This document shows, one piece after another, positions 1 through 12,042 of a stretch of DNA of 64,000 bases. How positions within the stretch are numbered: the stretch's first letter is position 1; each line of letters starts with the position of its first letter. The notes beneath the pieces were generated by a model. That model had not been told where the DNA came from and did not search any database. It saw only the letters and a list, made by a program, of their open reading frames with translations. Origin of the DNA: Axinella damicornis (Eukaryota > Porifera > Demospongiae > Axinellida > Axinellidae); the NCBI GenBank assembly GCA_963931865.1, contig OZ007512.1:1073951-1137950 (forward strand). Direction: 5' to 3'. A program made the translations under genes and the position numbers.

Positions 1-57
1 ACAAATCAACTTAGCTGTCACTACAATGGTATACTCTCAAATTTTTTTTAAAAATCA

Positions 58-296
58 GCATGCCATTTCTAAATGACATGTACAAGCACGAGGTCTGAGA
101 CACTTAAAATTCAGTGCAGCCTTTGTTGCATGGTAGAAACGCCGCTTAGTCTTCTTTGGCCTGCGTTGCAAGAAAGCATCGGATATTCCAGGTGTATCAG
201 AGCTGCAGAGCAAACAACAGAGGTTGTTAATCTGACCTACAAGTTGCTTTTGCAGTTCATTGGATTCCATCATGCGTTTAGATCGGAAACCTATGC
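58..296 (-). CDS. Candidate 3' terminal exon, unknown protein
   Basis: An open frame follows a plausible acceptor (TTTGCTGCATAG) at about 297 and runs to a stop near 58. The peptide is basic in the middle (RRPKKTKRR) and cysteine-rich at the end. The acceptor is in phase 1. Two donor-like GTGAGA/GTGAGG sites in phase 1 lie inside the last exon of the ankyrin-Roc-Death gene just upstream on this strand, so this could be an alternative 3' exon of that gene. I do not recognise the peptide. It could also be chance open sequence at the window edge. Confidence 0.25.
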
Positions 297-676
297 AGCA
301 AACTGGTGACAATATAATACAGTAGCTACTACAGCTGATAATTATAGCATGTTTTGAGACATTATCAGCACAAGGAACTTGCAATGCCACTTAATTGTAG
401 CAAATATGCAGGTGGTATTGTATTTTCAATGGCAGCACTAAACACTGAAATAATTATGTGAAACGCAAATCAACAACCCAAAACACAGTAATGACATTGC
501 TGTACACTGCTGTGGTATAATATGATGAGGTTCTGTTCGTGTATACATCAATAATGACACAATAAGCACGTACAGTGATGACTGTGAGACACAGGTATAT
601 GGATCCGTTACATACTGACAACAGGTACACAGAGCCAGAGGCCAAAACAAATCGCAAAAAAATGCAACACTATACA

Positions 677-767
677 AAATTTAGGCACTTGTGGGCCCAC
701 ACAATGTGCCAGGGAAAAACCTCACCAATAAACAGTGAGGGGAAAACCCACTAATAATCTGGCTCCT
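677..767 (+). repeat. 91-bp dispersed repeat, copy 1
   Basis: A block beginning AAATTTAGGCACTTGTGGGC and ending near GGCTCCT recurs almost unchanged at 37125-37215 in the same orientation. Both copies lie beyond the 3' ends of minus-strand death-domain genes or their remnants, so this may be a duplicated 3' flank rather than a transposon. No terminal repeats or target duplication were seen. Confidence 0.7.
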
Positions 768-977
768 AGCTAATTATAAACAGGATGCAAACATAGGCGG
801 TGATATAAAGAGTGCAAAACTAAATTCCTACACACCCAAACAAACGATAAAGTTAGCAGTCACTTAAGTAAGAAATTAACACACAACATGTGAACCAAAT
901 TTGTACAAAAAGTGATGATGAATTGTGCATGTCAATATTTAGCTAATCCAATTTTTCATGTTCAACGAGGCCCATGC

Positions 978-3900
978 TCATTTCTTCCTGCCAACCTCAC
1001 CGGAGGCCTCATTTGTTCGATCCTTTGTCCCGCCAATCTCACCGGAGGCATCAGGTGCTTGATCCTTTTGCTTATGTTCAAGTAATTCACTACCGTTTGT
1101 GCCTCCAAATTTGACTCCCAACTCTGGATTTGTGCTAACTGATAGTATAGCACGGACTACATCTTCTGAATTATCATGTCCAAAGTGTTCAATAGGTACT
1201 TCTCCATTGTCTCTCTGATCCGAATCTTTAATAACTTCTTCACTGACAAATGTTTGATTTGAATCTTCAGTGACTTCGGTAGGCCTATCTTTGTGACCAG
1301 CTGCATCTGTTGACCATGCAGAAAAGAACGTGGTTTAAGTAAAGCTCATATGTGGTGTAAACCAGCCATTGACTACTAATTTTTAGTTGCTTATAGCTAA
1401 CCATTAAATGCTATAGAACAGCAAGCTATAGTTACCCATGCATAGTATATAGCTATATGTACCTTTCTTCTGTTTGAAATTAGCCCTGAGGCTAGTTGCA
1501 AGGTTTTCCTCCTCACAGTTCTGAAGGGCTGTTACTAGAGCTGTAACTGTTGGCCACTCATGGTTAGGAGGAGCCCATTTCAACCACTGGTTTAGCATAT
1601 CACGAATGTACCCTGAGCCCCCTTCTGGAATGAGCATCGGTTTTTGCTCGATTACAGTGAGTTGATAGTACAGAAACCCAAGAGCCATTCCTAGTGTCTT
1701 CCACTTCGGAGTTGCAGGTTTCAATATTTGGAGAAGAACAAACAGATCTCGCTTTGTCAAGGCATCTAGTAAAATGTAATGAACAATGGAATTGTTATCC
1801 GTATGAAATTTTAATGACTGTGAACTTGTATGCATTGTGTGGCCGGGTTGTGTGAGGTATCTGGAAATGGTTAGAATGCTGATTCTCAAAACAGATGCAG
1901 TATTAATGAGCTATAGCAATATTATATAGTTGACTTTACCTTCTGGTACACTGTCCTTTGTGTCATCGTCACTATCGTCTCCAGTTTCACCACCATTTTC
2001 TTCAATCTGATAATGTCAAACAAAAATGTCAAAAACTAGAGAAGCTGCAATAGCCACTCATAGTCATACATCAATATACAAACTAAGGGGTGGGGGTGCT
2101 TTTTCTCAGTGGTAACCATACTGGTATAGCAATACGAAATTGCTAGAGGAGTGTCATAAACAAACTTCAGCTGTTTGCTATGGTATTTATAGATCCATGC
2201 TGGGTCGTCCCTGTTTATAGATTAGCTATACCGACACGCAAACGAATAATGTATAGTTGACCTTAATTTGGGGTACACTGTCCTTTAAATTTGTACCATC
2301 ACCACTTTCATCACCACTTTCATCACCACTTTCATCACCATTTTCATCCATCTGATATAGATCAAACAAGAACCAGAAGTGCTGCTGTAGACATACATGT
2401 GTATACAAACTAAATTACATCAGAGAAGTAATTACACAAGGCAATCTAGTTTCTTTCTCTAAAATAAAAAAAGTAATGTATAACCCCCAAAATCAGGAGA
2501 CTCAACTCCTTACTGTAAGCTCAGGAATAAGAATTTGCAAGTGTACTGTCTCAAACGTTTGTATAAACAAACTTCAACATTTTGCCATGGTAATATGGTA
2601 CGATTTATAGGTACATACCAGGTTCAGTGGGTTTCTGCCACAGAAGATGCTGTATCTGTCCAACTGTCGTCTCAACTTCCTGTATGTGGCAGATCTTTGC
2701 TGCTCCACCCATGTTTCTAGGATGTATTCACACATCAGCTGCTGTTTGCTGAAGTCACCGAGGGGACTGTCACGAATGTCTTCACATTTCTTATTCAATA
2801 ACTGCAGTGAGGGTTTAAGGACTTGTAGGAGAGCATCACAGAATGGGTACATCCACTGTGCTAGCTTTGTGATAAAGTCATCAGGTATAGATTGTTTTGC
2901 AGTTTCTTTTGCAAACAGTATTGCTATGACATCAGGGGTAAGCAAAGCATATGGTTCAAAGTAGAGAAGTTCAGAAATTTGCTTTCCTTGACTCCCATCT
3001 GGGTTAATGAGCATCAGGTCTGGGTTATCTTTTGCACTTCTTGCTAAAATCCTGCTGCTGAGGTTTTTGATGCTGTGTGAAGGACGTTCATCTACTGCTT
3101 TCAGAAGACTGTCATCTGCTACATCCATGATAAACTCTTCAGTGAGCAATCTTGGACAAAATTCGCTTTTAGATTTTAAGATAGTTTGAATCAGCTGTGA
3201 GCGTAGTCTGACACAGTGAATCCTGCTATGATCCATGCAGGCCATACTGAGAACAACTGTTTTTAGATCTCGCACTTCAAAGAGAGTTGATACTCCATTT
3301 GCGTCATGCCAGTTGATACCATTCTTCCATATTTTGCATTTGCGTCTCACAGCTGGACCTTCTGCTTTGGTGCTACTTAATGTAGTATAGTCTTGAGGCT
3401 GAGAAAAAAGGAAGGCAATTCGGAGAAGTAGGACATGCAGAAAACGTGTGGTAAGAAACTGGTCCTCTACCGAAGAATGCATTAACCAGCCACAGTGATA
3501 GGAACTTTTCCGACTTTCATGCAATGAACGCTCTGAATTGACTAGAGCTGGGAAGAGGTAGTATGCATTATCTGTCTTTTCTGTGGGTGACTGCTCCAAT
3601 TCAGACAGATTAATCCAGCTTTGTTCAACACGATGGCAGAACTCAAAGTGCTCCAGGAATCCTATGATCATGTCTGAATTGATCTTAGGAAAGACCTCTC
3701 TTATTCTGGACCTTGCTACAATTCCGGTACTGCCTAGTGAGATACGTGTGGGAAAGTTATGTGGGGCAAATATGCTTCCAATGACATTTTCAAGCACCAC
3801 AGCAATGTCAGTGATAACCCAGCTTTTACCTGGATAACACCTGTTCCTGAGGAGAAGCACTTGACCTTTGTCATGCAGAGTTTGGAACAGTGGCAGTAGT

Positions 3901-6900
3901 TCAGTTGGACTGCAGGGAAGCAAGTGAGAGTTGCCTTCAAGATCTTTAGAAATACTTTCAAGAGTGCATCCTTGAACACCAGCACTGGTATATTCTTTCC
4001 AGACGTATCTGTGCAAAACATAACAACGTTGGTCAATCTTTCCTGCATGTTCCCTGATGGAGTTACAGCTCTCCTCCAAATTGTAACGAAGTTGATCTAG
4101 GCCAGAAGACACAGGCCTGGTGCAGTCCAAGTACACCATGTCCTTGGGTTCATATAGCTGATTGCTTTCATGCTTACGGAACACTGTCTTGTCAATAAGT
4201 GTGTGTATTTGGTCAACATCGCCCTTAAGCTGGTCTGCATGACTTCCAACAAATATAATGTGAGGTGCTATTTCACTGTGAGCACAACATTCCTGAATGA
4301 ATGACACCCAGTATTGCAGAGTATGGCAAATATAATTCTCACATTGTGAGATGTCTGTCACAACTATGAAGATCCCTGCCATCTGCGGAGAAGAATTTTG
4401 CAAGAAAGCGGCATGACTAGTGAGATATTCTCGCTGGCCAGCAAAATCATAAATCACAACATTCCCAAAGTCATTGCTACTGAATTCAAATGAGTCAATT
4501 CCAGCTGTTTGCTGTCTCACTCCTTTAATTCTCTGCAATCGACCAATCAGGGAACTGATAAAGCTAGGATTATTCTGAAGAGCTTGTACCAATGAACTCT
4601 TCCCTGCCAGAGGATCTCCCAGGACAATTACCTTAACAACTGATTCAAGAGGGTAGTTGCCTTTGCAGAAATGGTCCAGAATTTGTCTTATTTCCACTGA
4701 AATTGCTATCTCTAGTGGAGTCATTCCCTCTGCATTCTTGCACAGTGGATTACATTCCCCTGTTGAGAGCAGGAATTCTGTGATCTCTAACTGACCAAAT
4801 TTGCAAGCAATGTGCAGTGGTGTGTCACCTGAGAGTGTTGTGTGGACTAGATCACTGAGCTTCTCCCTGTATATATACTGCACAATATCGAGCTGACCAC
4901 TTGCACATGCACAATGGAGTGGAGTGTATACATTCTTGTCTTTACACTGTACACTGCATTTCTGTTCAGCAACAAGGTATTTGAAGATATCAAATTTGGA
5001 AGATTTCAATTCCACTTGACTTCTACTGTCACGTTCGATCCTCAGAGTATGACTGACATCAACATTTGACACTCCTGGAACAGAAGATGTTGTAGTTATC
5101 AATTTTGAGATTAGCATGATTATTGCTTTCCAAAAATAGAAGAACATACCTTGCTGTTCGATATTTGAACCGGTTTGGCATTCTAAGATTTGATTATGGG
5201 CATTCATGTGCAAATACTCTAATGTGCATGTACCAAGCAATGGAGTGAGGCCATCTTCATCTGTACAGTGTGGGTCATAACTACATTCCTCAATGAGGAA
5301 CTTGACAATGTCCAGGTGTCCGTATACACAAGCTATAAACAAGGTGTGAGATGAGTACAATTGCACATGTGGCAGGTATTTGATCAGGCATTTCATGATG
5401 TCCACATTCCCAAGTAAGCTTGCTACTTCAAATGCCACTGTTGCTTCCATAGCAAGATTCTCGGGATTGCAGTCGCATGAAAACTTGACAGATTGAAAGT
5501 CTCCCAGAAAGCAAGCTATTTGTAATGGAGTAACAGTGTAGTCTGGGACCACAAGGAAATCTGGCAGCTTCTGCTCTTCACTCTTAATAATTGCATCCCA
5601 CCAGATTTTTGGATAAATTGCTGAATTGCATTTGCATTCAGTTATGAAATACTGAACAACTTCAAAATGTCCCCCAAACATTGCATAACAAAGAGGAGTG
5701 GAACCGAAGTTGGTACAAGAGTTTGGGTTGCAATCACATTCAGTGATAAGGTACTTCACAACTTCTAGACAGCCATTTAAACTTGCTGCATGTAAGGGAG
5801 TAACACCTTTGATGCTGGTGATACTTCTGAGCATGTCCTTGTAACACTGTGCATCCAAGGATCCAGGAATCCTTTCCAAAGCAATTTCAATCTTACATTC
5901 TGATACTTTGAACTTTATAATTGCCTGCATATCTGGGTTACATTTACATGCAGTCACAAAATACTTGACAATTTCAAGTCTTCCCTGATCACAAGCTACG
6001 TGAAGTGAGGTGTAGCCATCATTAGTAGCATGCATTGGATCACACTTGCACTGAGTTATCAGATACTTGACTGTCTCCAGTTGGCCCCTTGCACAGGCAA
6101 TGTGAAGTGAAGTATGGCCATCATTAGTAGCATACATTGGATCACACTTACACTGAGTTATCAGATACTTGGCTGTCTCCAGTTGGCCCCTTGCACAGGC
6201 GGTGTGAAGCAAAGTATGGCCATCATTAGTAGCGTGCATTGGATCACACTTACACTGAGTGATTAGATACATGACTGTCTCCAATTGGCCCATTGTACAT
6301 GCACAGTGAAGTGGGGTGCTGCCACCATTAATAACACTCATTGGATCACACTTACACTGAGTTATCAGATACTTGACTGTTTCCAGTTGGCCCATTGCAC
6401 AGGCAATGTGAAGTGAAGAAGGGCCATCATTAGTAGCGTGCATTGGATCACAATTACACTGAGTTATTAGATACTTGACAGTCTCCAGTTGGCCACTTGC
6501 ACAGGTGGTGTGAAGTGAAGTATGGCCATCATTAGTAGCATCCATTGGATCACACTTACACTGAGTTATCAGATACTTGACTGTCTCCAATTGGCCCCTT
6601 GCACAGGCGGTATGAAGTGAAGTATGGCCATCATTATCAGCATCCATTGGATCACACTTACACTGAGTTATCAGATACTTGACTGTCTCAAGTTGGCCAC
6701 TTGCACAGGCAATGTGAAGTGAAGTATGGCCATCATTAGTAGCGTGCATTGGATCACACTTACACTGAGTTATTAGATACTTGACAGTCTCCAGTTGGCC
6801 ACTTGCACAGGTGGTGTGAAGTGAAGTATGGCCATCATTAGTAGCGTCCATTGGATCACACTTACACTGAGTTATCAGATACTTGACTGTCTCAAGTTGG

Positions 6901-9900
6901 CCACTTGCACAGGCGGTATGAAGTGAAGTATGGCCATCATTATCAGCATCCATTGGATCACACTTACACTGAGTTATCAGATACTTGACTGTCTCAAGTT
7001 GGCCACTTGCACAGGCAATGTGAAGTGAAGTATGGCCATCATTAGTAGCGTGCATTGGATCACACTTACACTGAGTTATTAGATACTTGACAGTCTCCAG
7101 TTGGCCACTTGCACAGGCAGTGTGAAGTGAAGTATCGCCATCATTAGTAGCGTGCATCGGATCACACTTACACTGAGTTATCAGATACTTGACTGTCTCC
7201 AGTTGGCCCCTTGCACAGGCGGTATAAAGTGAAGTATGGCCATCATTATCAGCATCCATTGGATCACACTTACACTGAGTTATCAGATACTTGACTGTAT
7301 TAAGTTGGCCACTTGCACAGGCAATGTGAAGTGAAGTATGGCCATCATTAGTAGCGTGCATTGGATCACACTTACACTGAGTTATCAGATACTTGACTGT
7401 CTCAAGTTGGCCCCTTGCACAGGCGGTGTGAAGTGAAGTATGGCCATCATTATCAGCATCCATTGGATCACACTTACACTGAGTTATCAGATACTTGACT
7501 GTCTCCAGTTGACCAATTCCACAGGCAATGTGAAGCGAAGTATGGCCATCATTATCAGCATCCATTGGATCACACTTACACTGAGTTATCAGATACTTGA
7601 CTGTCTCCAGTTGACCAATTCCACAGGCAATGTGAAGCAAAGTATGGCCATCATTATCAGCATCCATTGGATCACACTTACACTGAGTTATCAGATACTT
7701 GACTGTCTCAAGTTGGCCACTTGCACAGGCAATGTGAAGTGAAGTATGGCCATCATTAGTAGCGTGCATTGGATCACACTTACACTGAGTTATCAGATAC
7801 TTGACTGTCTCAAGTTGGCCCCTTGCACAGGCAGTGTGAAGTGAAGTACGGCCATCATTAGTAGCGTGCATTGGATCACACTTACACTGAGTTATCAGAT
7901 AGTTGACTGTCTCAAGTTGGCCCCTTGCACAGGCAATGTGAAGTGGGGTGACACCATCACTAGTAGCACACTTGGGATTGTATTCACATTCTGTAACAAG
8001 GTACTTGGCTATATCTAGATGCCCCATCTGGCAGGCTGTGTGCAATGGAGATATCCATGTTGATGAAGGATTTTTGTTAAACTGATTAATGCACATCTTA
8101 ACTGCTTCCAGATTTCCCACAAAGCAAGCTAAATGCAGCGGAGTTACTAACTTGATGTTGGCACAGCTGTCATCTGAACTTTGCACAATGGTGTTCGTTC
8201 TTCTGCTTCCTGATCCAGCTATGCTTGAAACAAACATGACAATTTCCGTGTGTCCATAAATCTGGGCAAAATCAAGTGGAGTAAACCCACCACTATTGGG
8301 GTGAAAAGGGTTGCAATTGCAATCGTTTATGAGGTACATAGCAATATCAGTATTTCCTTTCATACAGGCAAAATGCAATGGTGTCAATCCCATTTTGTTT
8401 GAGGTAGTACTGATCGCATTCTTGTCACATGCACAGTTTTGGTCATGTATAAGGTATTTGACGATATCCAAGTGTCCAAACAAACAAGCTAAATGCAGTG
8501 GAGTTGTACCACAGTTGTCAACACTTTGTGGATTGCAGTTGAGTTTGCTGATGAAGTATTTCACAACATGAAGATGACCATTAGTAGAAGCACAGTGCAG
8601 TGGAGTGAGACCATAGTTGTCACCAATTTGTGGATTACAGCCAAGTTCACTGATAAGACACTTCAATACAGCCAGGTGGCCACCGCTAGCAGCTGAATGC
8701 AGAGGAGTGTAGCCTTCAGTATTGCCATGTTGTGGACTACACTTGTGCTCTTTGATGAGATACTTTGCAACCTCAAGATGACCATTATGACAAGCACAGT
8801 GGAGTGGAGTTTTACCTTTAATTGTATGGCTGTTAGGGTCACAGTTGCAATCTGAGATAAGGAATTGTACAGTATCATGATGTCCATTCAAGGCTGCGTA
8901 GTGCAGTGGAGTGCAACCATCATTGTTACCAATTTGTGGCTGGCAGCCCAGTTCACTGACAAGATACTTCACCACAGCCAGGTGGCCATTGCTAGCAGCT
9001 GATTGTAGAGGTGTGTAGCTTTCAGCATTACCACGTTCTGGATTGCACTTGTGTTCAGTGATGAGATACTTTGCAACCTCGAGATGACCATTCTGACAAG
9101 CACAGTAGAGTGGTGTATCGCCTGTGACTGTACAACACTGAGGGTTACAACTGTATTGTGTAAGAAGAAATTTGACAGTATGCAGGTGTCCATTCAAGCA
9201 TGCAAAGTGCAGTGGAGTGATGCCATCACTGTTAGCAACCTGCGGGTTACACTTACATTCATTGGTGAGGTACTTCACAGTAGTGAGGTGGCCACACAGA
9301 CATGCCAGGTGGACTGGAGTATTACCAAACATGTTAGTGTGGTCAGGACTGCAGTGGTGCTCACTGACAAGGTACTTGACAACAGGAAGTGCTTCACCCC
9401 AGCAAGCGTAGTGGAGAGGAATGCTACCTCCACTGTTGGGCTTTAGTGGATCACAGTGATAGTCTGTAATCAAACACTGTACAATATTCAGGTGTCCACT
9501 TTTACTTGCATAATGGAGTGGAGTATTACCAGCACTGTCACTAACTTCTGGATCACAACCATTTTCAGTAATGAGGTACTTAACACTGTCAATGTTACCA
9601 CTTTCACTGGCTGCATGCAGTGGAGTGTAGCCATCATTGTCAGTGCAGAGTGGATTGCACTTGTAATCAGTTATTAGGCATCTTGCAATGTGTAGGTGAC
9701 CACTCTTGCAGGCAAGATGAAGAGGAGTGCGGCCATTAGGGGCGATAGCTTCTGGATTGCAGTTCTGTTCTCTGATAAGATAATGGACTACATTGAGATG
9801 TCCATGTTTACATGCAAGATGAATTGGAGTGAGACCATCATTTTCACCAATTTTTGGGTTACAGCCGAGTTCACAGATAAGACACTTCACAACAGCCAGA

Positions 9901-10859
9901 TGGCCATTGCTAGCTGCTGAATGCAACGGTGTAAAACCATTGCTATCACCATTCTCTAGACTGCATTTGTGTTCATTGACTAGATACTTTGCAACCTCAA
10001 GATGACCATTCTCGCAAGCACAGTGGAGTGGTGTATTGCCAGTAATTGTACAGCACTGAGGGTTGCAGTTGTATTGTATAAGAAGAAATTTGACCGTATC
10101 TAGGTGTCCAATCAAGCATGCAAAGTGCAGTGGAGTGAGGTCATAACTGTTAACAATCTGCAGGTTACACTTACATTCATTTGCAAGATACTTCACAGTA
10201 GCAAGGTAGCCACTCAGACTTGCCAGGTGGACTGGAGTATTACCAAACATATTAGTGTGGTCAGGACTACAGTGGTGCTCACTGACAAGGTACTGGACAA
10301 CAGGAAGTGCTCCGCCCAAGCAAGCAAAGTGGAGAGGAGTGCTACCTCTACTGTTGGTCTTTAGCGGATCACAGTGATAGTCTGTAATCAAACATTGTAC
10401 AATATTCAGGTGTCCACTTTTACTTGCATAATGGAGTGGAGTATTACCAACCCTGTCACTAACTTCTGGATCACAACCATTTTCAGTAATGAGGTACTTA
10501 ACACTGTCAACATTACCGCTTTCACTGGCTGCATGTAGTGGAGTGTAGCCATCATTGTCAGTGCAGTGTGGATTGCACTTGTGTTCAGTTATGAGACACC
10601 TTGCAATGTGTAGGTGACCGCTCTTGCAGGCAAGATGAAGAGGAGTGCGGCCATTAGGGGTGGTAGTTTCTAGACTGCAGTTCAGTTCTCTGATAAGGTA
10701 CTGGATAATGTCCAGATGTCCATGCTTGCATGCAAGATGTAGGGCTGAGAGGTCTGAAGGATCCTTGACGTCACTGGGATTCAGTCCATGCTTTGTGATA
10801 AGGTCTTCAAGGGTCAAGAGTTCACCACCAGTGCATGCCTGAAGCAGTTGTGTTTCCAT
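978..10859 (-). CDS. Ankyrin repeat - Roc GTPase - COR - Death domain protein (Roco/DAPK-like, no kinase)
   Basis: Proposed exons: 10859-2619 (probably with a 75-bp intron at 5149-5075), 2351-2262, 2006-1940, 1765-1463, 1306-978. All junctions agree in phase (0, 0, 1, 1), giving about 2980-3010 residues. The N-terminal two thirds are ankyrin repeats with a conserved CxCxP ending. A Roc domain follows at about residues 2065-2240: P-loop GDPLAGKSS, G3 DFAGQ, G4 VGSHAD. A COR-like region runs to about 2600. Short acidic exons (ENGDESGDES) lead to a Death-like domain coded at 1765-1463, with KWKTLGMALG and LNQWLKW helices, and a polar tail with stop at 978. Roco proteins are GTP-regulated scaffolds; Death domains recruit partners by homotypic contact. 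A role in innate immune or death signalling is inferred. The start is the ATG also used by the paralogue at 51803. Confidence 0.88.
1463..1765 (-). other. Death-domain exon of the ankyrin-Roc gene
   Basis: The acceptor TTTTACTAG at 1766 and donor AAAG/GTACAT at 1463 give a 303-bp exon, phase 1 at both ends. This is a portable symmetric exon. The translation has the six-helix Death pattern: LFVLLQIL, KWKTLGMALG, QLTVIEQ, YIRDMLNQWLKW, WPTVTALVTAL and LATSL. It joins in frame to the acidic exon at 2006-1940 and to the last exon at 1306-978. The assignment rests on pattern recognition. Confidence 0.75.
5075..5149 (-). other. Probable in-frame 75-bp mini-intron in the ankyrin-Roc gene
   Basis: On the minus strand CAAG/GTATGTTC opens and a TTCTGTTCCAG/GAGTG acceptor closes a 75-bp segment. 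It is a multiple of three without a stop, so the reading frame runs through it. Its translation is strongly hydrophobic (about 24 residues starting MFFYFWK), which would look like a membrane segment in an otherwise soluble protein. The paralogue at 47.8-51.8 kb lacks it. An intron is the simpler reading. Confidence 0.65.
5950..7930 (-). repeat. Near-identical 99-bp ankyrin-coding tandem array
   Basis: About 19-20 consecutive 99-bp units each encode one 33-residue ankyrin repeat built on GQLETVKYLITQCKCDPM. Units differ mostly at the HATN/DADN/DATN and HTACARGQ/HIACASGQ/HTTCASGQ positions. A three-unit order (HATN-IACASGQ, DADN, DATN-HTTCASGQ) occurs twice in succession, which shows a higher-order 297-bp duplication. 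Neighbouring ankyrin repeats in the same protein are far more diverged, so this block expanded or was homogenised recently. Confidence 0.92.
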
Positions 10860-11045
10860 GTCTGAAGTAACTGAATACAGCTGCTAATATCAGTGAGCAA
10901 CCTTGTAGAGAACTTTAATGTGTTGATTTTTGCGGGGGTTGATTTGAAGCTCTTGCAAGTTTTGTTGTTAGATAATTGAAGGTCACTGGCTTAGCCAAAG
11001 CAACAGTTTTATCCTGCATGAAAATATGCTGAAATTTACTGAGTT
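10860..11045 (-). promoter_or_regulatory. Upstream region conserved between the two ankyrin-Roc genes
   Basis: Sequence just upstream of the ATG is shared with 51804-52025: GAGCAACCTTGTAGAGAACT, a GGGGGTTGATTTGAAGCTCT block, and TTATCCTGCATGAAAATA. Similarity persists for about 180 bp and then fades. It is either 5' UTR plus core promoter retained after gene duplication or simply not yet diverged. No TATA box could be assigned. Confidence 0.5.
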
Positions 11046-11255
11046 GAACTAATCAGTTAATGTTTACTGAATTGTGACACACCATGGCCGTGCACAATGT
11101 ATTTATTTACAAGACAGTTCAGGTATTTCTGATTTAGATTCTACAAGTGTTCTTATACTGCATCAGGAGCGCATAAATGTTTATCAATAAAGGAATGGAA
11201 TTGGTTTACCGGGTATTTCATCACAGAGTCGGTATCACAGAGTCGGTAGACTCTG
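11046..11255. other. Spacer leading into repeat cluster
   Basis: AT-rich sequence with no supported gene. Its right end (11214-11255) contains two partial copies of the CACAGAGTCGGTA hairpin head of the R1 repeat family. Confidence 0.4.
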
Positions 11256-12042
11256 TAGCGTACAGTCCCCAATTATGGCCAGTCCCCTATTATGGCCAGT
11301 CCCCTATTATGGCCACGTACTAGTATTCGCGATTCCTGACTACTGGTAGATTCCCGTATTCTTGCACACGCGCAGTATAACTAAGGTAACGTAGGGCACA
11401 AAAAAAAGTTGGTGTCAGCATTATTGCTCTCGGAGAAATATCGCCCTGAATCGGTAGTTGACTTTTCTCACCTCGCGATGTTCGGGCGACGGGCTCCTAC
11501 TGAGTTGAGACAGGTGGCGTTGCTCCATTTTGTGTTTCTAGGTATCCATGACTGTTTGTAGAGTATTTTAGTAAGTTCTGTCGTTGCCAAAAGAAACCGG
11601 AGAAAAAACTGGAAGTTTAATTGTCAACAACTTTGTTTATTTTACTATACTTGCTGTATTGAATTTGATAATGCTGTACAAGAATATAATAAGCTCCTGT
11701 GGTGGCTCAGCATGTCCTAGGACCGTGAAATCTTCACCGTCTGTCAAGTAGGGGTGGGGGTCAATGCAGGGTTAAAGTTTTAAAGAATTAACCCCTTGGT
11801 TCCTGGTTAGCATGGGGTGGCCATAATAGGGGACAGTCCCCTATTATGGCCACCGTGAACGTCGAGTACTAGACCCCTCAGCTTCCTTCGCTCGGACCTA
11901 GATACGGAACGATGTTGCTACCTGTGGAAGGACAAAGGTTGGTTGCAAGTATATGTATGCAAACCCGTGGGTATAGTGAACGCATGCGTACACAATAGAA
12001 GAAACTAGTGAAAACGTGGCCATAATTGGGGACTGTACGCTA
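11256..12042. mobile_element. Mariner/Tc1-like MITE with TA target duplication
   Basis: Terminal inverted repeats GCGTACAGTCCCCAATTATG (left) and its complement (right) are flanked by TA on both sides. The uninterrupted site exists in this window: the R1 copy at 13616-13650 reads GACTCTGTATGTAGGG where this one reads GACTCTGTA-element-TATGTAGGG. That shows a clean insertion with TA duplication, typical of Tc1/mariner. Internal motifs repeat the end sequence (CCCTATTATGGCCA, near 11290 and 11840). No transposase is present, so it is non-autonomous. Confidence 0.8.

Noticed and set aside
1468..1889. Death exon starting at 1860 (CCAG acceptor)
   Set aside because: That acceptor gives the wrong phase with the acidic exon; the TTTTACTAG acceptor at 1766 fits and keeps the whole domain core.
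5075..5149. Transmembrane segment in the ankyrin-Roc protein
   Set aside because: Ideal intron ends and absence in the paralogue favour an intron.
7440..7742. Plus-strand ORF of three 33-residue repeats
   Set aside because: Antisense shadow of the ankyrin array.
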